A stretch of DNA of 64,000 bases from Diplolepis rosae (GCA_030998225.1 JAPYXD010000680.1:17062501-17126500); one strand, 5' to 3'. Positions 20,701-31,192 are shown, counted from the first letter of the stretch. The notes: generated from the sequence alone by a model not told the origin. A program made the numbers and translations.

Positions 20701-21942
20701 ATGTCTTTGCAGTCGCATCATACATACGTAATGTGACTCACAGAAATATTTTCTTTAATTTAAAGAAAAATTTTTCTTGGTTCAAAGATAATAAATCGAT
20801 CAGCAATTGAAAGACCTGGGCTCGAATCCCAGTACAGTCGAAAGCGTCTTTTTTTCCACAGAAAGATTTCAAATTCTTTAAATTAAATAAATTATTTAAA
20901 TTTTTGCCAGTGCTGCATTTGAATCGAAACAAAATTTTTTTAAACCAAATAAATAATGTTAAAAGACTGATCTTTTATTTTAAAAAGGCTGGAAACGTAA
21001 TTTCTCAAAATCAAATAAATTCATATTTCTTTTAAAGGTGTTTATACTTCGAATTGAAGGAATGAAGTTAAAAAGCGATTAAAAGTGGTGTAAACGAGTA
21101 AATCATTTTCGGACCCTAAATCCAATTTTTTCCAACAAAGTATTATTTTATTAAAAAAACGATTTCTTAAATTTAAATAAAACTTTTTTCTGGGTGCACG
21201 TACATTAAAAAGTGTAGGGTCAGCTTTTAGAATTTCAATACTTTTATAAAAAACAACGCTTCTTCCTTCAAAACAATTTTTGAAATGATTCCTTATTGTA
21301 ATATTGAAATAAATTTCGAAAAAAAAAAATTGATACAGTTTATAAGCAACGCCAGAAGTTGATACAACCCAAGTAAAAAATAAATGCAGAATTTCTGCAC
21401 AGTGTACTTGGAAAAGTAAAAAGGCGCGTTCGAGTACAAATATAGTTTACCACGCAAATGTTCGAAATGAGATAAAACAATCATACTATGACGAGTTAAA
21501 ACAAAGCAACTTGCGGCCACTGAGTTGAGATACTTTACCACGCGGCGTTTGAGATTAGATGTAACAATTATACTCGGACGAGTTACTACAAAGCAGCTCG
21601 GGGCCATTGATTTGTGTCCATTTATATTTTTATATTCTAACCGCAATTTTATTTTAGTTGGATTTTGGCTGTCCAGTGTTTTCTGATAATACGCTTATAG
21701 GAATCGTATCTTATGGAAGGGATATTGAGAGAGGTGAACCCATGACTGTTTTCATAAACGTTTACAAACTTCAATATATCGTCGATGAAGCGATGAGAGA
21801 TTCAAATTTCTGTCTTCAACAACCTCACTTATCTTTATGTACATTCAGAGGACAGCCTCTGTCATGTAACCATCAATTGCAATACTTAAACGATAGTTTG
21901 ACACTGTTAAAACACATATGGCATACCAAATTTCATTCTTAA
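14772..21942 (+). CDS. Gene 2: secreted serine-protease homologue (inactive), 4 exons
   Basis: Exons at 14772-14829, 16825-17150, 19544-19819 and 21658-21942 (GT-AG, phases 1, 0, 0) give about 314 residues. Exon 1 is a signal peptide (MREIIISLCCTAIVISYGT) of exactly gene 1's exon-1 length. S1-fold landmarks: 'YICGLTIISDSFGVTAARCI' keeps the Cys pair but has Arg in place of the catalytic His; 'RDFGVVQ' keeps Asp; 'AYLLGWGSA' keeps the GWG block; 'LDFGCPVFSDNTLIGIVSYG' has Phe in place of the catalytic Ser. A tail of about 45 residues with three cysteines follows the last helix (VFINVYKLQYIV). Predicted secreted pseudoprotease and tandem paralogue of gene 1. The introns are long because of nested transposons. 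A mariner element begins 25 bp after the stop. Confidence 0.83.
14884..14945 (+). repeat. SINE-like fragment 'agtcctgggactggttcg'
   Basis: The words 'agtcctgggactggttcga' and 'ttctccatccgttcc' resemble an arthropod SINE block (AGTCCTAAGACTGG-type) known from many insects. A second fragment at 15667-15735 ('atcagtcctgggactgcttt') lies in the same intron. Both are short and lack other SINE parts. Confidence 0.4.
15113..15540. mobile_element. Element M in gene 2 intron 1
   Basis: Left 'catccagaaaaaagttttat', right 'gattcaaagaaactttttgt'; nearly full length. Same orientation as the gene 1 intron 1 copy. Shares 'ctatgcgactgcgcagac'. The rest of intron 1 (15541-16357 and 16432-16824) shows no gene. 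Confidence 0.75.
16358..16431 (+). promoter_or_regulatory. Intronic copy of the gene 2 upstream block
   Basis: 'atgtgaaatagacttggcct' and 'ttgctgacaaataaaacctg' align with the block at 14604-14675. Exon 2 follows 394 bp downstream and contains an in-frame ATG at 16845. Transcription from here would give a form without the signal peptide; this is speculative. Confidence 0.35.
17423..18241. mobile_element. Element J, nested in I1, 8-bp target duplication
   Basis: AGTTCACC is present at 17415-17422 and 18242-18249. Ends are (C)ATGTCTGTGAAGTT and the complement 'aacttcacagacatg'. The empty site reads 'aagttcacctgttgtttg' in sister I2. The interior is dense in AGTTCTAGA-type words in both orientations. 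An 8-bp duplication fits hAT or P superfamilies. No transposase. Confidence 0.8.
18553..18745. mobile_element. CTCTCTAAAT-type MITE in I1, right part lost
   Basis: Left TIR 'ctctctaaatttgaatcagt', then AATCAGT words in the reverse-complement order of the 691 copy. The right TIR is missing. It follows 'gattttaccctg' in the centre of element I1. The sister I2 reads 'gattttacccccgtg' at this point and has no MITE. Confidence 0.7.
19240..19330 (-). repeat. Retroelement 3'-end fragment with a hammerhead-like core
   Basis: On the minus strand 19330-19301 reads CTGATGAGGACTCCAACCTG followed by AGTCGAAACG: CUGANGA, a 5-bp hairpin GACTC/GAGTC, then GAAA. One extra G precedes the stem. About 40 bases downstream is 'accctaaagccaactaagta', also at 39706-39732 and (diverged) 4862-4885. 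This resembles hammerhead motifs reported in Penelope-like retroelements. Stems I and III are not evident. Confidence 0.45.
20458..20582. mobile_element. Pogo-like MITE E, copy 2
   Basis: TA then CAGTCGGGACTCGTTTATCG at the left; 'taggagcccctaccgcgtcc' and 'gataaacgagttcc' within and at the right. Matches E1 at 11833-12071 in reverse orientation and is shorter. Confidence 0.7.
20590..21200. mobile_element. Element M5 carrying an inserted SINE
   Basis: M sequence ('tgcattgctatacggtcaaa' to 'aaacttttttctgggtgcac') is interrupted at about 20795-20885 by a SINE in plus sense: 'gacctgggctcgaatcccag' then 'ttccacagaaagatttcaaa'. The M sequence resumes with 'aaataaattatttaaat'. Confidence 0.7.
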
Positions 21943-22025
21943 GTAGAAAGATCAATAGTTTGTATTGTAACAAGGGTGTTAGTTGAAATTTGCCAGTTTT
22001 ACTTATAAATGTCGCTAGAGATATA

Positions 22026-24250
22026 CAGTAAAACCCCGTTTATCGCAACACCTTCCAATCAAATGCCTCCCGTTTATCGCAAAAACGGAGGGGTTCCCAC
22101 TTCTTCGCCACCAGCTTGAACAACTGATTATCAGCACATGCGCCTAAACGAATAGTTTCACGCGCTTTCGCTGTTTATCATTGTTTACAGTCGTGTTCCA
22201 ATAACCTCGAATGCGTTTTTTTATTGTTATTATATGTGCAATTATAAATGAGTGAAAACGTGGAACCGAACGATGGTACGTAAACGACTAGTACAAACAA
22301 TACATTTTAATTCCTTTAAAGCCTACATATTTCTCTCATAATTTTCGAATGCATGATTGAATTTTTTTCAGTAGAAATATTCCCGCATTTTGTAAAACAA
22401 TTGATTCGCAATTGGTAAAGCGATTGCTGTACTAGGCACAATTCATGCTATAATTTGTCATAATAATATACATTGAAATGTGAAAAATTTATATATTTTT
22501 CTGTTACATATAAAACACAAATATGTAGCAATATATACATAAACGATAGTTTCATATCATATAAACGATATATTTCATATCTCCCTAATATACGAAAATT
22601 CATATAAATATATGCATCACAAATTTAAAAGTGAGGGGTATTCCCGCCTATCCTTAAGAATCACGTGACCACTCCTTCTACACGGAGAAAAATAGTTGAA
22701 GTAATTTTACACAACTCTGTCGATTAAACTTGGGACATAAGGACATTTGAACATCTATTAAATCCTAGTCGGGTAAAATCAATTTGATATATACCTAATT
22801 CACTCAAAGTGAATAACAATAAGCGTTACATAGGGAATAGTAAGGAGTTGAGTAAAACGTTATCGACGACAGGGCACCAACATGCGTCAGTGGGTTAACA
22901 TGAAATGTATAAGTATATCACCGACGCTTGAGGTGCTTCAAACCGTAGTTGGGTAAAATGAGCATCGGGCGTATTATTTCAACTGGCAATGGTATGGTGC
23001 TCTCAAATAAAAAAAAATTCTTACCTCGAGCCTGCGAATAGTCATCCGGTATATACATAAACAACTTACAAATCCATTCACACCATTCAGACGTAGCCAA
23101 TCACATTTCAAATTACAAATACACTTAAACATATAACCTCACATATATAAACCTAATAACTACACTTATATATAGTACGATACGCTTTCGTCGAATCACG
23201 CACACGCTCGCTTACAATGCTGAGATATAAAATTTGGAACTTTCTTATATAGTGACTGCATGAGTTATTCAGAGCTTGTGAGAGTAAGTGCCGTCAATAA
23301 AATTTTTTAGCCTTACTCAAGTAAAAATAAATCAATTTTTTTCATAAATGATTAATAAAATATTTTTTAAAATTAATATAATTAATCAATTATTATAACT
23401 ATGATGATTAATATATATAATATAATTATTAAATTACATTTAGTATACATTTTTATTATAACGACGTATGAAGTTTAGTGAAACTAAATTTTCAAATGTC
23501 CATTAAAAAATTACATTATTATTAAGAAGTATCTTGTATAAAAACATTTAAAAGAAGGTTCTTTTATTTTCTGTGTTTTATATTTTCAAAATATGGATTT
23601 TACATTTGCGAATTCCAAATTATTATTCTGCCTGAGTAATTTATGTGATATTTCATATTTTATGTAATACACTTATCGACTTTTTTTTGTTTAAATTTTC
23701 ATAATATCAATTTAATTTTAAGAACTTAAGTTTTTGAAATTAAAAATGTTTTATGTGTGCCCAAGGCGCATATTACTTTCATTCGTTCCTGCGTGAATAG
23801 ATGTAGCTGTTGGAATAAATCTTGCGATTCACGGTTTACTCAACTCTCGATTGAAGCGTAGAGCAGAATGAACAGAAAGCTCTACTATTTTTGTGATTTA
23901 ATAAAAGATTGGTTTTTTATAGTTATACGACGAGTAATAATATATATATTTAAAATTTTTTAATGCACGCTTTCATACTTCACCCTACACTTCTGAATTT
24001 TACTCAACTTTGATTCATTTTCGAACATTTAATATATCACAAATAAATACAGTGATACTAAATAACTTCTAACTTGTCCTTATATCCCAAATTTGATCGG
24101 AAGTTGAGTAAAATTACTTCAACTATTTTTCTCCGTGTACTAATAAGAGGGAGAAAAAAATGGTAAAGTTTATAACGATAAACGGGAGAGACAAGTTGCA
24201 ATAAACGGGAGTTGCGATAAACGGGTGTTGCGATAAATGGGGTTTTACTG
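22026..24250. mobile_element. Pogo-like element A, copy 1, inside the mariner
   Basis: Ends CAGTAAAACCCCGTTTATCG and the complement ending TTTTACTG, with TA at 22024-22025 and 24251-24252. Removing it rejoins the mariner's 5' UTR. Element A proper is about 0.77 kb here, because 22681-24137 is a further insert. The sister at 26253 is shorter. It has the 'gaggggttcccac' block shared with D and E. Confidence 0.88.
22681..24137. mobile_element. Element B, innermost of the nest
   Basis: TIRs CACGGAGAAAAATAGTTGAA and the complement ending TTTTTCTCCGTG, about 30 bp, with TA duplications at 22679-22680 and 24138-24139. 1457 bp without a recognisable transposase. The empty site is visible in the sister of A at 26253-26591 ('ctccttctactaatatgag'). 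A 5'-truncated sister of B lies at 27382-27675. Confidence 0.88.
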
Positions 24251-24362
24251 TATATACATTTCTATGATTTGGCATCTATGTCATATTTTGCTATGGACAA
24301 TAACCTTCAAAAATACACAATTACATTTTGCCAAAATAATAGCATCGTAGTTATTTACCTCA

Positions 24363-25406
24363 GTGAATATGTCGAGTTTCATTCCAAATAAATCGCATTT
24401 GCAGCATTCGTTGCTTTTCTTATTTCATCAAAAGAAAAAAGCAGTTGAAGCTCATCGATTGCTGGTAGAAACTTATGATGAACATGCTCCAGTGATTAGA
24501 ACATGTGAGACATGGTTTCGTCAATTTAAAAGTGGAGATTTCGATTTAACAGACAATGAACATCCTGGTGCAGCGAAAAAGTTCGAAGACGAGGAATTGC
24601 AGGCGTTATTGGATGAAGACCCAACCCAATCGCAACAACAATTGGCTCAAACACTAAATGTGACCCGAGGAGCAATTTGCCAACGTTTAAAAGCCATGGG
24701 AAAAATCCAAAAGTATGGAAAATGGGTACCACACCAACTGAACGATAGACAAATGGAAAATCGAAAAACCATTTGTGAAATGCTGCTTCAACGGTTCGAA
24801 AGGAAATCTTTTCTGCATCGAATTGTCACGGGGGACGAAAAATGGATTTATTTCGAGAACCCGAAGCGGAAAAAATGATGGCTTTTACCTTGTGAGGTCG
24901 ACCCATCGACTCCAAGGCCAAATCGCTTTGGTCGTAAGACAATGCTATGTGTTTGATGAGACCAGTGTGGTGTGGTGTACTTCGAGTTATTAAAATCTGG
25001 TGAGACGGTGAATACGGATCGCTACCGACAACAAATTATCAATTTGAATCATGCGTTGATCGAAAAACGGCCGGAATGGGCCCGAAGACATGGCAAAGTT
25101 ATCCTACAACATGACAACGCACCGTCTCATACCGCTAAAGTGGTGAAGAACACATTAAAAGCATTGAATTGGGAAATATTATCGCACCCGCCGTACTCTC
25201 CAGACCTCGCCCCGTCCGACTATCACCTTTTCGTATCGATGGGACACTCACTCGCAGAGCAGCGCTTCCCCAATTTTGAAGAAGTCGAAAAATGGCTCGT
25301 CGAATGGTTTGCCTTGAAAGAGAAAAAGTTTTTTTGGAATGGTATCCATGATTTGCCTGGAAAATGGGCAAAATGTGTAGAATCCAATGGTCAATACTTT
25401 GAATAA
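24363..25406 (+). pseudogene. Mariner transposase with three in-frame stops
   Basis: A single frame of about 347 codons. The N-terminal helix-turn-helix region (SHLQHSLLFLFHQKKKAVEA, then TCETWFRQFKSGDF) is followed by the catalytic residues of a D,D34D mariner: 'VTGDEKWIYF', 'LQHDNAPSHTAK' and 'YSPDLAPSDYHLF'. Stops lie at 24876-24878 and at the adjacent codons 24954-24959, where related transposases carry a Trp pair. There is no frameshift. It is closely related to the mariners common in ants and other insects. The source element is inactive, although both TIRs survive. Confidence 0.88.
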
Positions 25407-25793
25407 AATTTTTTTGAGATTCCCTTGAGAATTAAGTGTTTTCTTTATTGAAAAAACCGGCAAACTTCAACTAACACCCCTGGTACATATAGAATAATAC
25501 GTGTATCCATGATGTGTGTTCGAAGAATGGAATCTTATACAAGTCACCATATAAAGGGTTTTCCAATTAGAGGTTTCATTTTGATTTATCAGAAAAGGCG
25601 TGTTTTTTGTGAAAAATCATTTGATTTTGATTTCATTCAATAGTGGAAGGTTTGCCATTGATAATGGAAAACAATATCATTCATATGGCCATGGTCCTAT
25701 GCAGGACCATACTCTTTTGATGACATTTTCCATTACATTTTCTCACATTTGGGGCTCTATTTCTCGATGCACGGAAAGAACTGTTGCAGTATA

Positions 25794-26033
25794 CACGGAA
25801 AAAAATAATTTAAAAAAAATAAAAGTTGGGGATACAGGCATTTACGAAACCGAGTTCTAGACAATTTAAAGAACTTTTAAGGATAAAATGCGAAACATTC
25901 AGTGAAAAATCATTGAACGTTTTACATTTTATTCTGAAAAGAACTTTAAATTTTCTAGAACTCGGTTCCGTAAATGCCCGTATCCCCAACTCTTGAACAG
26001 TTCTATAATCTTTACTAAACTATTTTTTCCGTG
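25794..26033. mobile_element. CACGGAAAAAAAT hairpin MITE
   Basis: CACGGAAAAAAATAATTT and the complement ending TTTTTTCCGTG are flanked by TA (25792-25793, 26034-26035). An inner inverted repeat is 'ttggggatacaggcatttac' with 'gtaaatgcccgtatccccaa'. 240 bp, no ORF of note. Confidence 0.75.
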
Positions 26034-26252
26034 TATGCTACTATTCCCGTTTAGTAAGCCAATTTATACTATAACATCTACTCGTTGGTTCAGAAATACT
26101 AAACAACGTTCTGTCATTCTCTTGAACAGAATAGTACGAACGCTGACTATTTGTTTAGTAGAATCAACTGTATAGCCCTCTGACCTGACACTCCTGACTA
26201 TAAGACTAACCTCTCTGATCCGCTGACCGGCAGCCGGCTCGTAATCGTAATA

Positions 26253-26591
26253 CAGTAAAACCCCGTTTATCGCAACACCTTCCATTCGAATTCCTCCCAT
26301 TTATCGCAAATACGAAGGGGCTCCCACTCCTCCACCACCAGCCTGACCAACTGGTTATCGGCGCAAGCGCCTCAACGAGTAGTTTCGCGCGCGATCGCTG
26401 TTTATCACTGTTTACAGTCGTATTTTCATATCCTCACATCACAAATTTAAAAGTGAGGAGTATTCCCACCTACCCTTAAGAATCACGTGACATCTCCTTC
26501 TACTAATATGAGGGAGAAAAAATGGTAGAGTTTATTGCGATAAACAGGAGAGACAAATTGCAATAGACGGGTGTTGCGATAAACGGGGTTT
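26253..26591. mobile_element. Pogo-like element A, copy 2 (empty of B)
   Basis: TA then CAGTAAAACCCCGTTTATCG; 'gaaggggctcccactcc'; 'gaatcacgtgacatctcctt'. The right end 'gttgcgataaacggggtt' lacks the last few bases. It matches both halves of copy 1 around the B insertion. Confidence 0.82.
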
Positions 26592-27381
26592 ATTATTATT
26601 GTTATTATTATTAATTTTAAATACAGAAAAATAATTTCATAAATAAATTTTATTTTTGCCCCAACTTTTTTTCTTATCGCTTCTTACCAAATTTTAAAAA
26701 GATATGCGATTTTAATAAATTACAAATCACTTTTTCAAGAAAAAGATTCCCTACAACTTAACCATTTCCAATTTTCGAAAACGAATAAATTATTATCAAA
26801 TTCAGCAATTTGTTTATAAAAATTTCGATTTGGAAAATGTCTTTTTAATGGTTTCAGCCATTAAAGAATTTATTTTTAAAAATCAGAAACGGTGAAGTTG
26901 TGAGAAATCTTTTCTCTGAAAAAATGATTCATGATTTATTAGAATCGCATAATTTTTTAAAATTTGGTAAGAAGCGATAAGAAAAACAGTTGGGTCAAAA
27001 ATAACGTTTATTAATAAAATTATTTTTCTGTGTTTCAAATTTTTTTTATGTAAAATAATCTTTTCTCTTTCAAAATAGCCCTTCAATAATAATATTGCTA
27101 TTCTTGAAAGCAAAATTATCTATTTTTGCCTGAGGTCTAATTTTCGTGGATGAAAACTACCTTAACGTAGCCTCCAAGGTGAAAATAAGCCTCATCGCTT
27201 ATAAAAATTGTTTGCAGAGAATTTTAACAATTCCAATGGGTTGTTGAAGTGTCTATCGTTCCATTTTTATTAATGGCATAGTTTTAAGTTGTCATCTGTC
27301 AAAAAATGATACCTTTTATTATGACAGTTGCCAAAAAAGCGGACTATTCAAAATGAAACCACCATTTGGTAAACCCTGTCT

Positions 27382-27675
27382 CGATTGAAGCGTATAGAGT
27401 AGAATGAATAGAAATCTCTACTATTTTTGTGATTTAATAAAAGACTGGTTTTTTATAATTATACTGCGAGTAATAAAATATATATATTTAGAAACTTTTA
27501 ATGGACGCTTTGAAACTTCACCCTACACTTCTGAATTCTAATCAACTTTGATTCATTTTTGCACATTTAATATATCACAAATAATCACAGTGACACTAAA
27601 TAACTTCTGACTTGTGCTTATGTCCCAAATTTGGTCGGAAGTTGAGTAAAATTACTCCAACTATTTTTCTTCGTG
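27382..27675. mobile_element. Element B, 5'-truncated copy
   Basis: Starts at 'ctcgattgaagcgtatagag' (compare 23848) and runs to 'ccaactatttttcttcgtgc', the right TIR of B. Everything left of this in B is absent; element C ends at the break point. Confidence 0.75.
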
Positions 27676-27951
27676 CACTAAAAAGTAACTGAATTTTCTG
27701 AAATTCTGTCTTAATTTTACGAGGTTGTAACTGAATAAAACTCCAGTTACGAGTTTCGGGTAATTACGGTAGAAATTTCTAACAGTGTACAATATCCAAA
27801 TAATCTTAGGTTTACTTCATGGTTTAATTAAAATAATTAATTTATAATAAAAGTATTGGAACCAATAAAAACATATTAAAAGTTTCAAATAGTCTCATTA
27901 ATTAGTTTTTTTTTTGAAATCTTAATATACAAAAGGGGCAAATATGTACGT

Positions 27952-28157
27952 ACTTACAGTTCTGAACGTTCATTGAACGATGGGAAATATTTTCTTTGAA
28001 AACTAAGTGATTATTTTTTGCTTCAGTATATTAAAAAGTAGCGTATATATTATGCCAGATTGTATATTTGTAGCACCATAAATATAAACATAATCATTAA
28101 CTTTGTTTTGAAAGAAAAAAAATTGTCATCGTTCAATGAACGTTCAGAACTGTAAGT
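27952..28157. mobile_element. Element G2, compact copy
   Basis: 206 bp with TIRs ACTTACAGTTCTGAACGTTC and the complement 'gaacgttcagaactgtaagt', followed inside by 'attgaacgatg' in both arms. Shorter relative of G1 and G3. The region 27676-27951 is AT-rich, with an R right-end scrap at 27772-27788 ('agaaatttctaacagtg'). Confidence 0.8.
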
Positions 28158-28380
28158 ACATAAATATGATCTGGGCCTGGCCAGGGCCACAGTAAAGTTT
28201 CTGCATCGGTTGAATTTAAAGTAATTTTATTGATTATTTTGATCTTGATGGTAGGACATAAATTTTACATATTTGTCTTACACAATTCGAGGGGCCTCTC
28301 AGAGGACAATAGTCAAAAAGAGCTAAACTGGCCATTTTATTCACGGGAAGTAATATGGAAAGTGTCAAGTTGGGCAAAAG

Positions 28381-28584
28381 TCAGGAACGCGTAAGGAAAA
28401 CTGCAAATAAGCCTCTCTGTACAAATGGTTGTTGTTTTAACAATACTATTCCACCGCATCCGGCCACAGCAAATAGAGTCACAATCACTACGATAAATAA
28501 TCGATTCCAGTACACGTAACCAAATAGTCGAGTTCGTGCATTGACTTCGGTGGACAGATATGCAATTAAGGAGATCCGCCACTT
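28381..28584 (-). CDS. Possible exon or relic, unrecognised, one membrane segment
   Basis: Within a GC-richer island the minus-strand frame from AAG (28584) to TGA (28381) reads without interruption for 67 codons. It contains 'ARTRLFGYVYWNRLFIVV' followed by a hydrophobic stretch rich in Val, Leu, Ala and Gly that would suit one transmembrane helix, then 'LLKQQPFVQRGLF'. There is no start codon, and an in-frame TAA lies immediately upstream next to a weak AG. An overlapping 93-codon ATG frame (28337-28618) looks less protein-like (many Cys, Ser, Ile). I do not recognise a family, and chance is possible. Confidence 0.25.
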   Translation of the reverse strand, partial: KWRISLIAYLSTEVNARTRLFGYVYWNRLFIVVIVTLFAVAGCGGIVLLKQQPFVQRGLFAVFLTRS

Positions 28585-28639
28585 TTAATATTTTATTTTT
28601 TGAGTTAAGACCTTTCATATAATTTTTTTTATGTTTAGT

Positions 28640-29160
28640 ATCTTCATTTAGAAAGTTTTTGGGTTTTTTATTTTAAATTCCAGTACCTTTATGTATTTTT
28701 AAACTAAACATTTTTTGTTTTTTGGGGCATTTTCTTTGACATTTTTTGACTTTGAATAACTTTTTTGTATTTTAACCAATTGTTATGGTTCCTTTTTTAT
28801 TTTTTTATTTACAATATGTAGCAACTTTTTGGATATGGAAATTAGGGTAATTTATTTCCTTTTTGAGATATTTCGAAGAAAATACATTTTTTTTAATCAT
28901 GTAAATTATTAGAAAGTTACAGAAATGTATACTTAAGGCTGATAGAGCCTTAAGTAAATTGAATTTCCTTTTTCAATTGAAATCAAAAAATTGAGTAACT
29001 TTATGAAAATGTAATTCACATCTACAATCTAAATTGACTTGAACTTTAGAATCAAATTACAAAAAATAAACTTATATGCACGCGAAGAATATAAGACCGA
29101 GTGCGAAGCGGGTTGATTTTGTTCATTTCAATTTGTGGGAAAATGGATAATAGTGAGAAT
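28640..29160. repeat. AT-rich stretch ending in a repeat Q piece
   Basis: 28640-28830 is T-rich without structure. 28840-29160 carries Q hallmarks: 'tttttgagatatttcgaaga', 'gctgatagagccttaagtaa' and 'gaccgagtgcgaagcg'. Confidence 0.6.
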
Positions 29161-30720
29161 TTTTATCAGTAAAACATTAAGCTTTAGGAAAAACATTGAA
29201 ACTTCTCCAATTTTTTTCAAAAACTCAATATTTCTACTGACAAATAAACTTTAGTGAAAATTGAAAACTCTAGTGTTCTCGTGTAATTCTTAATTAAAAT
29301 TTTTATCCTTTATTTTCAAATAAAAATGAATTTGAAATTCTGAAAGTTTTATATAATGAGGAATATTGAAAATTTTAATCTCGGATCTGATTTCATGATT
29401 TTAAAAGTTTTTGATGTTGAGATCAGATGCTAATCAATAGATGGAATGCAATAATGAAGAGATTATAAGAGATGATTTGAATGCTGTACGTCTTATTACA
29501 TTATTACTTATTATGTTGGTGGGTAGTTGAATAAAATTATTGATAGTGTATACAAAAGATGACGTACATTGGTACTCAGATATTTGAATACAATGCTATT
29601 ACAACTGCAACTGCACCTTATTCTAAGGTGTGTGCGTGAAGGTACCAAAGGGTCGAGGTTAACCTCGTAGACAGCATCTTCGGCGACGAGATTACCGCGT
29701 GGGCACATATGAGATTCATTTTATTCCCAAGAAGCGTGAGATCCTCTTTACTATGTTCAATGCGATTTCAGTTGAGAATTATTCTTTTATTCTTTTTTTC
29801 AGCCTACTGTTAGAAATTTCAAATGAAATTTACCAAAACGCGAATTCAATTTTTATATTCGCTAAATCGGAATTGAAAAAATTTTGAATTTAGATTGAGG
29901 GAGAACAGTTACAATTTCGTTACAAATTACTGACTAATCCGATGCTTGTATCTGAAAATTCTGAAATTTGAAGTGGAAAAATTTTACAGTCAAAATTTAT
30001 ATTTATTCAAGTTTAAGATATATTTGCTCAAACTTATCGTAAATATCATATAAATATTATCTAATATTTTTATTAGCCATTACTTTTGTACCTTAAAAAT
30101 GTCTTAAATTTCAGAAAAATCCTAACAGCATAATGAGGCGAAATGAAAAAACGAGGTTAAAAATAGCATTTAAAACGCCTAAATCATACATTTGTTTAAA
30201 AAATTAACAATTAGTGATGAATAACTGAAGTTCATTAAAATAAACCATTAACGATATAATTCAACACAAAACTAGAGGAAAAAGCGATTTCTTCCTACCT
30301 ATAAATGCCTAAAATGTCTATCTCTTTATATAATTTAAGTATAAAATAATTAAATATATCAGATAATAAATAGTAATAACCAAGTATGTCTTGTCGATGA
30401 AAGAAATCATTTTCAGAGCACAAATATACTTAGAAAACGAATAATCAACCTAATGTCCATTACTTGTTGATATGATTTGTCCAAGTCAATAAATTTTACT
30501 GATATTTTTTATTTTAAGCATCTTCACGCAAGAAATTTATGCGATATTAGGCATAGGAAAAAAAATTTCTAAAAAATTGAAAGTAAAATTGAAAAAGTCG
30601 ACATTTTTGTCGCTATTTGCACTAACATAAACATGATAGATCTTCATCCTAATTTACAAAACCACAACAACTCTAATAGCAAATGTTTAATGAAAGCAAA
30701 ATGAACTCATGATTCGGATG
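29161..30720. other. Mostly featureless, one GC-richer patch
   Basis: 29590-29710 is less AT-rich. On the minus strand it opens with MCPRGNLVAEDAVYEVNLD, but the same stretch is also open in a second frame and turns low-quality after about 30 codons. No family is recognised. The remainder is AT-rich with no gene or element that I can bound. Confidence 0.4.
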
Positions 30721-30725
30721 AATGG

Positions 30726-31192
30726 TTACGTCCCACGCGAATAAGGCAAAGAAGACACTCGAAGAGTCAAGAGGCGACTTCCGGTGTCGATAACATTCCT
30801 CTCTTCATCTATAATCCTATCTTCACTATTTCGCAAAACTCCCTTTCCTTCTTTGTTCAGCCCATCTGCTTCATTTTTTGCAGAAAGTTCCCAGTCTGAG
30901 GAATAGTCCAAAATTATACATGCAATAAACCAATGAAAAATAAATATATATGTCCCAGTCACATGGAATGACTTGATACAAGCTGCAAAGGACCAAAGAA
31001 TAAACAACGAAGGAAGAATTACAACACGTATTGCTGGCAGATGCTGCCAGGAAAAAAGTCCATGCGGAGCGAATCACTACGGAATGCAGAGGTCCGGCCT
31101 TGCTCGAAACACCTCGGATTCTTTCTTTCGATGGTACGATTGGAAAACTTCGAATCCTATGCAATCCTCGAAACACATTTCATACACATTGA
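30726..31192. other. Coding-like island, gene not recognised
   Basis: Two frames look protein-like. On the minus strand, 30898 down to 30726 is hydrophilic ('DWELSAKNEADGLNKEGK', later 'RIIDEERNVIDTGSRLL'), preceded by the acceptor-like 'ctattcctcag'. On the plus strand, 31004-31192 reads 62 codons ('VLLADAARKKVHAERITT', later 'LETPRILSFDGTIGKLR') to TGA. They are on opposite strands, so at most one strand is likely to be right in each half. I see no domain. This may be a decayed multi-exon gene. Confidence 0.25.

Larger units (their letters stand above)
19843..21612. mobile_element. Inverted-repeat element P filling gene 2 intron 3
   Basis: 'ggctttgttataactcgtct' at the left is mirrored at 21460-21605 ('gacgagttaaaacaaagcaa'). 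Between the arms lie a smaller hairpin at 19972-20178 ('agtatctttctgaaaatt' and its inverse), pogo-like E2 (20458) and element M5 (20590). The outer ends are not precisely resolved. Confidence 0.5.
21970..25483 (+). mobile_element. Mariner element, outermost of a three-level nest
   Basis: TIRs ACAAGGGTGTTAGTTGAAAT (left) and the complement of CCAGGGGTGTTAGTTGAAGT (right), with TA duplications at 21968-21969 and 25484-25485. Without the 2.2-kb insert at 22026-24250 it is about 1.3 kb, the normal mariner length. It carries the transposase relic at 24363-25406. It begins 25 bp after the gene 2 stop codon. Confidence 0.92.
25554..27378. mobile_element. TIR element C (AAGGGTTTTCC), composite
   Basis: Left AAGGGTTTTCCAATTAGAGG with 'tttcattttga'; right 'tcaaaatgaaaccaccattt' then 'ggtaaaccctg'. 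Related to the 1920 element. Between them lie the 240-bp hairpin at 25794, element A copy 2 at 26253 and a 26650-27160 block shared with G3 (39118-40022). The 86-codon frame at 25600 has no recognised domain. Confidence 0.6.

Noticed and set aside
24870..24975. Frameshift in the mariner transposase
   Set aside because: Upstream and downstream parts are in the same frame; the interruption is three nonsense codons and no indel.
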